Shown one piece after another: positions 8,835 to 17,591 of a DNA stretch of 64,000 nucleotides. The position numbers and the translations under genes are program-made. Source of the stretch: Clostridia bacterium (GTDB lineage Bacteria > Bacillota > Clostridia > Acetivibrionales > DSM-27016); NCBI GenBank assembly GCA_026414765.1, contig JAOAIJ010000040.1:1-64000 (forward strand), written 5' to 3'. Numbering within the stretch: position 1 is the stretch's first letter; each line of letters opens with the position of its first letter. The notes beneath the pieces were generated by a model that saw only the letters and a list, made by a program, of their open reading frames with translations, was not told the origin of the DNA and searched no databases.

Positions 8835-10586
8835 TTAAATCTTAAAAACTGCCCCGCTCAATGCATCTATTTCAAGAGATATTTTGCCATTGCTGATATT
8901 ATGCATCTTTCCGCTTATTTCTTCATAGACCTTGCCTGTATCCCTGTTTATATCTATTTCGAAAGTCTGCACCGTTTCACTGTTGTTTATCACCACTAAA
9001 AGTTCTTCATCGTCAGCCTGTCTTGAAAATGCATATATATTTTTCTGCAAATCAACAGATTTAGTAACGTATTTTCCAAGCATTGATTTCATATATTTCT
9101 TTCTTATGGCAATAATCTTTTTATAGTAATTGAATATATCCGTTGAAACCTCATCATCATCCCATTTCATAGGTTTCCTGTATTCTACCTCTTCCCTTCC
9201 CATTAAGCCTTTTTCATCCCCGTAATATATGGAAGGCATACCTACATGCATCATCTGGAATAAAGCAGCCGTCTTAAGTCTCCTTATATCTCCATCTGCA
9301 TACGAGAGAAACCTTATTACATCATGGCTGTCAAGAAGGTTCATTTGCGCATACTGAATATTGTGCTTATATCTCATTAGAAGATAGTTTATTCTAGCAT
9401 CAAACTGAACTGCACTAATGACACTTTTTGCAAAATAATCAATACATGCATATGTAAAGTTATAGTTCATCAAAGAGTCAAACTGATCGCCCTGTACCCA
9501 TGCCCTTGCATCATCCCATATTTCTCCTATTAAAAGAGCATCGGGTTTTACAGCCTTTACTGCTTTTCTGAATTCCCTCCAAAAATCGTGGTTTACCTCA
9601 TTTGCTACATCAAGCCTCCATCCGTCAATATCAGCTTCCTTAATCCAGTATTTTCCCACGTCTACGAAATAATCGACAACCTCTTTTTTTCCGGTATTCA
9701 GCTTGGGCATTGTCTCAACATATGCAAAGCATTCATAATTAGGGTTTTTTTCATATCTGAGAGGAAAATCATAAATATAGAACCAGTCCTTATATTCCGA
9801 CTTCTCCCCTTTTTCCCTCAAATCCCTGAATGCAAAGAAGTCCGGTCCCGAGTGGTTGAATACTGCATCGAGAACAACCCTGACTCCTGACTCGTGACAT
9901 TTTTTTACAAGCTCTTTAAAATCCTCATTTGAACCAAAGCACGGGTCAACAGAGTAATAATCTATAGTATCGTACTTATGCCACGAGTTTGCGGCGAAAA
10001 TCGGGTTCAGGTATATGCAATTGATACCCAGCTCCACGATATACGGTATATTATCAATTATGTCCCTCAGAGTACCTCCGTTCATATTACGGCTACATAC
10101 ACCATTATCGATTTTTATCTCCTTGCGTGCACGGATGGCCTTATCCCCGGAGCCGACAAAGCTGTCAGGGAATATCTGATAAATTACCGCTTCTTTTGCC
10201 CATCCCGGAACTTCAGCAATATCTTCCTCTCTGATATAATGGAATGTAAAGTACTTCTGACGATCATAATCCAGTTTTTCATGGAAGTCATTGTCATAAT
10301 AGTAAAGCGACTCTATACCGTCATAAATCATAAAATAATAACATACTCTGGTGAGCTTTGTATGAACTGTCGCCTCAAAATAATCATAAAACCTGTCTGA
10401 GGCAACGACAAACATTTCGACATTTTCCATACGGACAGGATTTCCCTGGAACATTCTGTCGCCAAAGCACACAACACATCTTTTAAGATCATTCTTTTTC
10501 GCCCTCAGCCTTACTATAAAGGTATTTTTATCTATAGCATGGCAGTATTCCGAATATGTCGAATGATATATTGCTTCCAATAGCAT
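8835..10586 (-). CDS. GH13 cyclomaltodextrinase / neopullulanase-type amylase
   Basis: 583 aa. An N-terminal beta domain of about 130 residues (CBM34-like) precedes the GH13 barrel. Catalytic signatures are DAVFNHSG (region I), DGWRLDVANE (nucleophile Asp), LLIGEIWD (acid Glu) and NLLDSHD (transition-state Asp); a short C-terminal beta domain ends the protein. No signal peptide, so it hydrolyses imported linear or cyclic maltodextrins in the cytosol, as GH13 subfamily 20 enzymes do. It is the last gene after the binding protein and permeases and is followed by a terminator, which fits an intracellular degradation step. Confidence 0.93.
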   Translation of the reverse strand: MLLEAIYHSTYSEYCHAIDKNTFIVRLRAKKNDLKRCVVCFGDRMFQGNPVRMENVEMFVVASDRFYDYFEATVHTKLTRVCYYFMIYDGIESLYYYDNDFHEKLDYDRQKYFTFHYIREEDIAEVPGWAKEAVIYQIFPDSFVGSGDKAIRARKEIKIDNGVCSRNMNGGTLRDIIDNIPYIVELGINCIYLNPIFAANSWHKYDTIDYYSVDPCFGSNEDFKELVKKCHESGVRVVLDAVFNHSGPDFFAFRDLREKGEKSEYKDWFYIYDFPLRYEKNPNYECFAYVETMPKLNTGKKEVVDYFVDVGKYWIKEADIDGWRLDVANEVNHDFWREFRKAVKAVKPDALLIGEIWDDARAWVQGDQFDSLMNYNFTYACIDYFAKSVISAVQFDARINYLLMRYKHNIQYAQMNLLDSHDVIRFLSYADGDIRRLKTAALFQMMHVGMPSIYYGDEKGLMGREEVEYRKPMKWDDDEVSTDIFNYYKKIIAIRKKYMKSMLGKYVTKSVDLQKNIYAFSRQADDEELLVVINNSETVQTFEIDINRDTGKVYEEISGKMHNISNGKISLEIDALSGAVFKI

Positions 10587-10649
10587 GATAAATCTCTCCT
10601 TAATTTGCTAATCTCTTATGGCATATACTTGCCGTATAACTACTTAAAA

Positions 10650-11501
10650 TCATATCTTAGAAGCACCTGCACTCAATCCTTCTACAATATACTTCTGTAA
10701 ATATGTAAACAATATTGTTATTGGAATAGCTACAAGCACCGATCCTGCAGCAAACATAGTAAATTCTGTATTGGTTCTTCCGGTTACCATCTCAAACAGC
10801 CCTATTGCAAGCGTCTTCTTATCATCGGACCTTAGTACCAGCCTTGCAAAAATGAAGTCCATCCAAGGTGATATGAAGCTTTGCAATGCAATAAAAGTAA
10901 GAATCGGTGTGGATATCGGCATAATAACTTTTAAAAATATAGTAATATTACTCGCACCATCGATCTTTGCCGCCTCCGGTAATGACCGCGGCAGACCATC
11001 CATATATCCTTTTACAAGCCATACACCTCCTGGAATAGCCCCACCTGCATATACCAGAATCAACCCCATATGTGTGTTTATAAGATTCAGTTGTAGTAAT
11101 AGTATAAAAATTGCAAACATACTCATAAAGCCCGGAAACATCTGTACGACAAGCATTGTCATCAGCGTAAATTTTCTTCCCTTGAACCTGAATTGTGATA
11201 GTGCATAGGAAGTAATAATTATTAACAAAGTCGCACATATCATTGTAAGAATTGCAATCTTAAAAGTATTCCAATACCATAAGCCAAAGTTTTTTCCATA
11301 CTGTCTGTCATTAAAAATTTCCTGATAATGGGCAAATGTAATTTTCTCCGGTACCAGGGACACACTATATAGTGAAGAGCCTGTGTTGAAAGAGGCCATA
11401 ATAGTCCATAATATAGGTATAACCGATTGAATCGCCATTATAGTGAGGATTAGATAAATGCCACCTTTTGTTATCTTTTTTCTGACTTCTGAAGCCATCA
11501 T
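10650..11501 (-). CDS. Maltodextrin ABC transporter permease (MalG/MdxG-like)
   Basis: 283 aa with six membrane segments and the EAA loop PEAAKIDGASNITIFLKVIMP that contacts the ATPase. The start codon at 11501 overlaps the stop of the MalF-like gene as ATGA, so translation is coupled; AGGAGG lies ten bases upstream. It forms the membrane channel with MalF. No ATPase gene is in the operon, as in other Firmicutes that share one MsmX-type ATPase among several sugar importers (inference for this genome). Confidence 0.94.
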   Translation of the reverse strand: MMASEVRKKITKGGIYLILTIMAIQSVIPILWTIMASFNTGSSLYSVSLVPEKITFAHYQEIFNDRQYGKNFGLWYWNTFKIAILTMICATLLIIITSYALSQFRFKGRKFTLMTMLVVQMFPGFMSMFAIFILLLQLNLINTHMGLILVYAGGAIPGGVWLVKGYMDGLPRSLPEAAKIDGASNITIFLKVIMPISTPILTFIALQSFISPWMDFIFARLVLRSDDKKTLAIGLFEMVTGRTNTEFTMFAAGSVLVAIPITILFTYLQKYIVEGLSAGASKI

Positions 11502-12799
11502 TGTATCATATCCTCCTCTTTAAATGATTTTGTCCGGCGGAAATTAATTATTGAAATTACAGCAATAAGAATGAATATAAGTATTGATACTACAGATGCA
11601 AGATTGTATTTGTTATTATCAAGCGTAAGTTTGTAAATCCAGGATAGCAGTATGTCAGTTCCTCCGGCAAACTGATAGTCCGGATTTGCAGGTCCACCCT
11701 CGTTAATCAGATAAATCAGTGTAAAATTGTTAAAATTACCGGTAAACCCTAAAATCAGCAGTGGTGCAGCTGCAAACATAACCAGAGGAATAGTGATCTT
11801 CCAGAATTTCTGGCTTTCAGAAGCACCCTCAACTTCAGCTGCTTCATATAAATCCTTTGATATTCCGGTTAGTATGCCGGACATCATTGCCATATAGTAT
11901 GGAAAGGAGAGCCAGATATTTACCATGATACATACAGTCTTTGCCAGATTGGCATCTGAAAGCCACGGAAGCCCCTCCATACCCATTGATACAAGGAACT
12001 TATTTACAGGACCGAACTGCCCGTTGAAGATAGTACGCATAATTAAAATTGAAATAAAGGACGGCATCGCCCAGGGTAAAATATATAATGTACGCCAAAA
12101 CTTTTTAATCTGTATACCTTTACTATTAATCAGTACTGCAAAAACCAATCCGAAGAAAAAGCTGGTTATAGTAGCGAGTATAGCCCATATCACTGTCCAC
12201 AGGCCGACACCTATGAATGTTGTCTTATATGCAGTCATGGTAAACAGGCTTTTAAAGGTATCAAAACCTACCCATTCCACAAGTACACGGGGAGGCAAAT
12301 GATTTGGACCCGAGTAGTCTGTAAAAGCAATCATGACTCCGAATATTAATGGCAGAACAGTTAGGAACAATACAAAAATAAACGCAGGTGAGAGTAGTAA
12401 GTATGGAAATCCTTTGTCCAGCAAAGTCGAAATTGAAGTTTTAAAATTATTGGCCAGCTTACCCTTATCTCTTAGTTTTCCTACTTTATAGGCATCAGAC
12501 ACATTGATAAGGTAAAGGACAAGAAATACCACCGCAACCATAAGCCCTATAATACCTAGAACCATCAGGAATATTGAATGATCCCCCTGTACTACCTTGC
12601 CCTTCACTATCCTTTGGGGAGTTTCTCCAAGCGTAATAAGCCCCCATATGCTTCTTCCTATATATGGAATCATAAAAATTATAAACGCTGTTTCAATTGC
12701 TGCAAGTATAATGCCTTTTATATACTGTTTGTTGTATATCTGCCCCAGACCCATATATAAAACCGATAATGCCCCTGCTTTCTTAGAATGAGAATTCAT
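11498..12799 (-). CDS. Maltodextrin ABC transporter permease (MalF/MdxF-like)
   Basis: 433 aa. An N-terminal extension with two to three hydrophobic segments (GQIYNKQYIKGIILAAIE) precedes the usual permease core, as in Bacillus MdxF-type proteins. The EAA loop is DLYEAAEVEGASESQKFWKI. A SAM of neighbours (binding protein upstream, MalG downstream, GH13 enzyme) supports maltodextrin uptake. The start follows AGGGG by eight bases. A stable hairpin in the upstream intergenic region could lower its expression relative to the binding protein. Confidence 0.94.
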   Translation of the reverse strand: MNSHSKKAGALSVLYMGLGQIYNKQYIKGIILAAIETAFIIFMIPYIGRSIWGLITLGETPQRIVKGKVVQGDHSIFLMVLGIIGLMVAVVFLVLYLINVSDAYKVGKLRDKGKLANNFKTSISTLLDKGFPYLLLSPAFIFVLFLTVLPLIFGVMIAFTDYSGPNHLPPRVLVEWVGFDTFKSLFTMTAYKTTFIGVGLWTVIWAILATITSFFFGLVFAVLINSKGIQIKKFWRTLYILPWAMPSFISILIMRTIFNGQFGPVNKFLVSMGMEGLPWLSDANLAKTVCIMVNIWLSFPYYMAMMSGILTGISKDLYEAAEVEGASESQKFWKITIPLVMFAAAPLLILGFTGNFNNFTLIYLINEGGPANPDYQFAGGTDILLSWIYKLTLDNNKYNLASVVSILIFILIAVISIINFRRTKSFKEEDMIQ

Positions 12800-12867
12800 C
12801 TAAGATTCCCCTTTCTCATAAATTCCAGAAATAAGCCAAATCAGGCAACTTAAAAATGTTCAGCTTC

Positions 12868-12904
12868 AAAACATGAAGCAGCCGTAAAGGCCACTTCGTG
12901 TTTT
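12868..12904 (-). promoter_or_regulatory. Hairpin between the malE-like and malF-like genes
   Basis: Arms 12868-12883 and 12889-12904 pair over 16 positions with two mismatches and one wobble around a GTAAA loop. It lies just after the binding-protein stop. Hairpins in this position in sugar operons often protect the upstream message or partly stop transcription, giving more binding protein than permease; that role is inferred. Confidence 0.6.
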
Positions 12905-12921
12905 AAAGTTCAGGAAAATCC

Positions 12922-14253
12922 TTATTTGTTTGCAGCTATAAGCTGATCCAGCTTCTTTCTTGCATCATCAAGTGTTGCCTTTACGTTTGCCCCTTTGTTC
13001 CATATGGGCTCCAGTGCAGGATTCATAACTTGCCATACGCTAATCATTTCAGGAATGTTAGGCATTGGGATAGCATAGCTTGCCTGTTCCAGGAAAGCTT
13101 TAGCCAACTCATCATTTACAACGGCAGAATCATTCATCAGTTCTTTATAAACCGGTATTTGACCTGTTTCAGCGAAACGCCTCTTGATCATCTCTTTTGA
13201 TGTAGCAAACATTGCAAAAAGTTTAGAAGCCTCCGGATACTGGGTGTAAGAATTTATGTATAATCCACGTACGCCGGCAAAGGATTTGGGATGTTCACCA
13301 TTTGGTAAAACCGGTAGAGGCATAGCTCCAACTTCTATTTTATTATCTCTTGCATCCTTGACACCTTCCATAAGACTTAGGTTGAATGCAAGTTTTCCTT
13401 GAGCAAAAAGTCCCTTCTTAATGTCATATGTGAGGTCCTGAATCTTCAGAGGTAAAATCTCCTTTAACTTCTGATAGTATTCGATCCCCTTTACGGCTCC
13501 TTCATTATTGATACCAATATCCTTAGGATCCGAGCCGTTATTTCCGAATACGTATCCACCGAATCCTGCGAAGAATGCGTGTGTATAGTAGAATGTTGAA
13601 GGCTCAAACATAAATCCGTATTTTTCTTTTTTTACATCATTAAATGTCTTACAGAAATTGATCAAATCATCAAAAGTTTTTGGTAGTTCTTTTACAAGTG
13701 CCTTATTGTAAAGCAGTGCATAAGTTTCAACAACCGTAGGATAACCATATGTCTGATCCTGGTATTTCAATGCAGTACCGGCTACATCTATAAACTGTGA
13801 AAAGTCTAATTCGTTCGGCAATACAAGACCAGAATTGCATACTGTAGGAATATTGTCGTGGTTCATTTCAAATACATCTGCTCCCTGCTTGGCAGGTCCG
13901 TCTGTCTGGATTTTCTTGGGAGAATCTGAGTGTGAAACAGGTTCAATTACCACAGGGATGTTGTATTTAGCCGTAAAGTCCTTAGCTACACCTTCCATCC
14001 ACTTCTTTTCAGTTCCTTCATTAATCCATACTTTAAGCTTCGCACCAGGTTCAGCCTTAATTTCTTCATCCTGGTCTGCATCTCCCGCAGCAGCACTGCC
14101 TTCGTTACCGTTTGCAGCTTTTGTTGTAGCCGGCTTTTCTCCACCATTTGTGTCTGTAGCCTTGCTACTGCAGCCTACTGCACTAAAAACCATCAATGCT
14201 GCCAATACTACGGCCAGCACTCTTGCAAGAACTCTTTTTGACATCTTGTTCAT
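12922..14253 (-). CDS. Maltodextrin-binding lipoprotein (MalE/MdxE-like)
   Basis: 443 aa. A lipoprotein signal peptide (Lys/Arg, hydrophobic core, SAVGC) ends near residue 28, followed by a Ser/Ala/Gly/Asp-rich linker and a type I solute-binding fold: KLKVWINEGTEKKWMEG, GADVFEMNHDN and the C-terminal ISVWQVMNPAL region. It would capture maltooligosaccharides outside the membrane and pass them to the MalF/MalG permeases. The start follows AGGGGG by nine bases. Expression is probably repressed by the LacI-type regulator through the palindrome at 14409-14430. Confidence 0.92.
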   Translation of the reverse strand: MNKMSKRVLARVLAVVLAALMVFSAVGCSSKATDTNGGEKPATTKAANGNEGSAAAGDADQDEEIKAEPGAKLKVWINEGTEKKWMEGVAKDFTAKYNIPVVIEPVSHSDSPKKIQTDGPAKQGADVFEMNHDNIPTVCNSGLVLPNELDFSQFIDVAGTALKYQDQTYGYPTVVETYALLYNKALVKELPKTFDDLINFCKTFNDVKKEKYGFMFEPSTFYYTHAFFAGFGGYVFGNNGSDPKDIGINNEGAVKGIEYYQKLKEILPLKIQDLTYDIKKGLFAQGKLAFNLSLMEGVKDARDNKIEVGAMPLPVLPNGEHPKSFAGVRGLYINSYTQYPEASKLFAMFATSKEMIKRRFAETGQIPVYKELMNDSAVVNDELAKAFLEQASYAIPMPNIPEMISVWQVMNPALEPIWNKGANVKATLDDARKKLDQLIAANK

Positions 14254-14408
14254 TTGGATATTCCCCCTACCATTTTATTTTATCAAAAGGCTTTTTTGTA
14301 CCTTTTAACAGCTTAAATCATCCCTCGAGTCAACTGTTGCCGCCGCAGGCAGTCGTTAAGGGCTAACAGGATATGTATAAAGAATTGTGGCTGTACATCT
14401 ATAAATAT

Positions 14409-14430
14409 ATTGGTTAACCGGTTAACCAAT
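14409..14430. promoter_or_regulatory. LacI-family operator upstream of the binding-protein gene
   Basis: A perfect 22-base palindrome with half-site ATTGGTTAACC; its central 14 bases GTTAACCGGTTAAC are identical to those of the operator at 15500-15515. The central CG and AAC/GTT half-sites are typical of LacI/MalR-type operators. It lies 12 bases after the regulator stop and about 155 bases before the malE-like start. Confidence 0.85.
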
Positions 14431-14442
14431 TAATAAAAAAAA

Positions 14443-15474
14443 TTATATACTTTTAGTGGATTCCCTGACAACCAGCTTAATTGGCAATGTAATTCTTTCC
14501 TTTGTACTCACACCGGATTCTATATCATCAAGTAGCGTATCTGCCGCAATGACACCTTTTTTAAAAATATTCTGACTTATAGTCGTTAGTCCCGGCGTTA
14601 CAAATTCACACATTTTAAGATTGTCAAACCCTACTATGGACAAATCATCAGGTATGGATTTTCCGTTTTTCACAAAAGACTTCATTATGCCCAAAGCCAG
14701 AATATCTGCCACAGCAAATACGGCAGTAATATCACTGTTTCTTTTCAGTATCTCCTCACCTATTCTATAGCCTCCGGCAAAGGATACTTCATCCTCATAA
14801 ATCAGCTTTTCATCAAAAGTTATGTTGGAATCCTGTAAAGCCTTTTTATACCCTTCATACCTCATAAAGTTTACATCACTGGTATTTATAGAGCCTGTCG
14901 CAAGTGCAATTCTTTTGTGTCCCAGTGATATAAGGTGGTTTGCAGCAGTCATACCACCGGATTTGTCATCAATTGCTATGTTATGAAATCTTCCGGTGTA
15001 CTTCTCATAAGTATCTATTAATACAACCGGTATATTCATCTTTTTAAATTCATTAAACAAAGCCTCCGGATAGATACCCATTATTATTATCCCATCCAGG
15101 TTTCTTTTCTTGATCCACTCCTTACAGCTTTGTCCCGATTTGGTACCGGTAATAAGATAATCATAGCCTCTTAGCTTAGTTCCATGTTCTATTCCGCCAA
15201 TAAACTCTCCATAGAAAAAATTATCCCGCGATAAAAAACTGGTATCGGTATTTTCTTCAATATAGGGAAGCATTACACCAATAAGGTTCGATTTTCTCTT
15301 TGCTAAACTGCGTGCAGTAAAATCCGGCTGATAGTCCAGTTCCTTTACTGCCTGCAAAACACGCTCCCTTGTTTCTTCCGAGGTTTTGTTTATATCATTT
15401 AATACATTGGAAATAGTGGCAACAGAAACTCCAAGATACTTTGCCACGTCACGGATTGTTGTTCGATTCTTCAT
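14443..15474 (-). CDS. LacI-family transcriptional regulator of maltodextrin genes
   Basis: 343 aa. The N-terminal helix-turn-helix and hinge (TTIRDVAKYLGVSVATISNV, then RVLQAVKELDYQPDFTARSL) bind DNA; the rest is a periplasmic-binding-protein-like sensor. It is the first gene of the module and lies directly between two near-identical palindromes, so it probably represses both itself and the transporter/GH13 operon until a maltodextrin or derivative binds. GGGAG precedes the ATG by five bases. The effector is inferred from context. Confidence 0.93.
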   Translation of the reverse strand: MKNRTTIRDVAKYLGVSVATISNVLNDINKTSEETRERVLQAVKELDYQPDFTARSLAKRKSNLIGVMLPYIEENTDTSFLSRDNFFYGEFIGGIEHGTKLRGYDYLITGTKSGQSCKEWIKKRNLDGIIIMGIYPEALFNEFKKMNIPVVLIDTYEKYTGRFHNIAIDDKSGGMTAANHLISLGHKRIALATGSINTSDVNFMRYEGYKKALQDSNITFDEKLIYEDEVSFAGGYRIGEEILKRNSDITAVFAVADILALGIMKSFVKNGKSIPDDLSIVGFDNLKMCEFVTPGLTTISQNIFKKGVIAADTLLDDIESGVSTKERITLPIKLVVRESTKSI

Positions 15475-15499
15475 TCCATCTCCCGCTAGTTAGTCAATC

Positions 15500-15515
15500 A
15501 GTTAACCGGTTAACT
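15500..15515. promoter_or_regulatory. LacI-family operator upstream of the regulator gene
   Basis: A perfect 16-base palindrome, AGTTAACCGGTTAACT, centred about 33 bases before the regulator ATG and downstream of its promoter, where a bound repressor would block elongation or initiation. It shares 14 central bases with the operator at 14409-14430. Confidence 0.85.
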
Positions 15516-15537
15516 ATGTAAACTTAACCGCAAATTA

Positions 15538-15567
15538 ATAATAACATTTCCCACTAATGTTTGTCAA
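15538..15567 (-). promoter_or_regulatory. Sigma-A promoter of the LacI-type regulator
   Basis: Minus-strand TTGACA (15567-15562), an 18-base spacer and TATTAT (15543-15538). The operator at 15500-15515 lies just downstream of the predicted start site. Confidence 0.7.
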
Positions 15568-15623
15568 TATCTATGTTTCATGGAATTTTATCTATGAAAT
15601 AACTATTGCCCTATAACAAAAAA

Positions 15624-15647
15624 ACATGGAGTTGTTATACCCCATGT
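15624..15647 (-). terminator. Terminator downstream of uppP
   Basis: On the minus strand ACATGG (15647-15642) pairs with CCATGT (15629-15624), extended by an inner GT/AC pair, and is followed by TTTTTTTG. It lies about 125 bases after the uppP stop. Confidence 0.65.
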
Positions 15648-15773
15648 CCCCAAATAGGAGAAATGCTAATGTTCACCATTATATTACCAAAGTATTCCTT
15701 CAAATTATATAGTGCGTTCGTACTTTTGTTTTCAGGGACTTGGGTACCATATATAGGACCTGAGTCCTATATA

Positions 15774-16586
15774 TCAGAATAATCCGCCAAATATGCTGTT
15801 GCTGCCTCTCACAAGCTGTTCTGCTATAATAAGGGCTCCTAATATAAACACATAGTATGAAAAAATCTTCAAACTTGCTTTAGAAAATATCTTAAGCATA
15901 AATTTTATTGCAAGATAACCCGATATGGCTGCCGCCCCCATGCCAACCAAAAGCGGCAGCACTTCTACCCCTGACGTGATACCATTTCCAGGCTCTAATG
16001 CATCTTTCAAATCAAAAACCACTGCTCCGAATATAGGAATTATAGATATTAAGAAAGAGAGTCTGAGCGCAAATTCTCTATTCAGACCTCTCATCAATGC
16101 CGCTGCCAGGGTAAGCCCCGAACGTGATATTGCTGGAAGTATCGCTATCGCCTGTGCAGTTCCCATCAATGTTGCATCCAGGTAGCTTGTTTTCTCAATT
16201 CCCTTGTTTTTTCTTCTGATACTTTCGGCAAGCCATAAAATAATACCTGTCAAAATAAATTCTATTCCTATCGTAACACCTGATTCAAATATTTTTTCAA
16301 TTTGATCTTTGAATGCTATCCCGATAATGCCTGTTGGTATCGTTCCTACTACCACCAACAAGGTTAGCTTTGAAAAAGGCTTCTTAATCATATTTATGAT
16401 ATCTTCTCTGAAAATCCAGACTACTGCAAGTAAGGTAGCCAGATGCAGAGCAGCATCAAATGTAAGCACCCCTTCTTTAAGTCCAAAAAGCTTTTGAAAC
16501 AATACCAAATGACCCGAACTGCTGATAGGTAAAAACTCCGTCAATCCTTGAATCAGTCCTAGAATAAGCCCTTGTATTACACTCAT
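15774..16586 (-). CDS. uppP: Undecaprenyl-diphosphatase UppP (BacA)
   Basis: About 270 aa, an integral membrane protein. UppP dephosphorylates undecaprenyl pyrophosphate to recycle the carrier lipid for peptidoglycan synthesis. Both active-site motifs are present: GLIQGLTEFLPISSSGHLVL at the N-terminus and ILPAISRSGLT near residue 160 (an Ala replaces the usual Gly of PGxSRSG). The ATG at 16586 is the standard start, with GGGAG eight bases upstream; an in-frame start at 16616 would add a polar leader not seen in the family. It is monocistronic, bounded by a terminator. Confidence 0.95.
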   Translation of the reverse strand: MSVIQGLILGLIQGLTEFLPISSSGHLVLFQKLFGLKEGVLTFDAALHLATLLAVVWIFREDIINMIKKPFSKLTLLVVVGTIPTGIIGIAFKDQIEKIFESGVTIGIEFILTGIILWLAESIRRKNKGIEKTSYLDATLMGTAQAIAILPAISRSGLTLAAALMRGLNREFALRLSFLISIIPIFGAVVFDLKDALEPGNGITSGVEVLPLLVGMGAAAISGYLAIKFMLKIFSKASLKIFSYYVFILGALIIAEQLVRGSNSIFGGLF

Positions 16587-16785
16587 TATAAATTCTCCCG
16601 ATATAATATATTTCAAATCCTTTATTTAGGTAAACCTAATGTGCCGGTTTGATAGATTTTTATGAAAAGCCAGATGATAAAAAACATTAAGTTAAACCAC
16701 ATATTATAATATACTCCGGAAAAAAAGATGTAAACACTATTTCCTTATTTTTAAGAAAACATTAAGAAATAGTCGCAAAAGCTTT

Positions 16786-17430
16786 CTATTTTTTCTTTTC
16801 TCTCGGAACATATTTATGTCCACTGCTTCTTATAAAAGGCTGCTGATCCTCAGGCAAGCTCCACATTCCCTTCCTCTCTTTTATCGCATCTTCCTGAAGC
16901 CTGTATAGATAATCGCTGAAGGTCTTATTTGGGGATATGATTTCCACCCTTGCAAACCCATTCCTCACAAGCATAGAATTAATATGCTTTTTTCCATCTG
17001 CTATAACGTGCGCAAGTAATCTGCCATACCTGTCCTTTATACCTTTTTCGAAAACCAGTCTGACTTCCCTGTTTAAAACAGAATTCTTAAGAAATTGCGC
17101 AGCTTCCTTACTATAAGGCTGAACAGCCACACCCTGTTCTACACTTTCCGGAGTATCCACCGCGAGCAGCCTTACTTTATACTTCTTTTTTTTATACTCT
17201 ATGTGAATGGTATCACCATCGACTACCTTAGTTACCAAAGCGTTTATATATTTGTGAGGAGCCATACCCTCGCTCTTGGTTTCCAGCAGCTTAACAGGAG
17301 CTTCCGGTACAACCTCACTTGTCTGAATATTTTTAACCGGGTTGAACTGGGTAAAATCAAAGTTAGTATAAACCAATCCGCCAAGTATTATAATAATAGC
17401 CGCAATGGGAGCCAAAAGCCTATTTTTCAT
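16786..17430 (-). CDS. Thermonuclease-like secreted or membrane-anchored nuclease (SNase fold)
   Basis: 214 aa. A hydrophobic N-terminal segment (about residues 6-23) anchors or exports the protein. The SNase domain follows: VTKVVDGDTIHIEY, VRLLAVDTPES with active-site Arg, Asp and Glu, and KDRYGRLLAHV with the second Arg. Calcium-dependent cleavage of DNA and RNA outside the membrane is expected. No cleavage site is obvious after the hydrophobic stretch, so an anchored form is possible. AGGTGG precedes the ATG. Confidence 0.92.
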   Translation of the reverse strand: MKNRLLAPIAAIIIILGGLVYTNFDFTQFNPVKNIQTSEVVPEAPVKLLETKSEGMAPHKYINALVTKVVDGDTIHIEYKKKKYKVRLLAVDTPESVEQGVAVQPYSKEAAQFLKNSVLNREVRLVFEKGIKDRYGRLLAHVIADGKKHINSMLVRNGFARVEIISPNKTFSDYLYRLQEDAIKERKGMWSLPEDQQPFIRSSGHKYVPREKKK

Positions 17431-17537
17431 TAAACAACCACCTTGTAAATAAAATAGCGCAGTCGTCCTGATTAACTCTAAAAACAGAACGTGTGCGTAT
17501 TATTATTTTAGCATATCAATAAACCCAATCAAACTAA

Positions 17538-17568
17538 AAGGATGTATAAATTTTGTTTATACATCCTT
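17538..17568. terminator. Terminator downstream of lonB
   Basis: AAGGATGTATAAA (17538-17550) pairs perfectly with TTTATACATCCTT (17556-17568) around a five-base loop. On the minus strand TTTTAGTTTG follows, as expected for the end of lonB transcription 24 bases after its stop. Confidence 0.82.
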
Positions 17569-17591
17569 AATAAACTACCTTTAAATTTATA

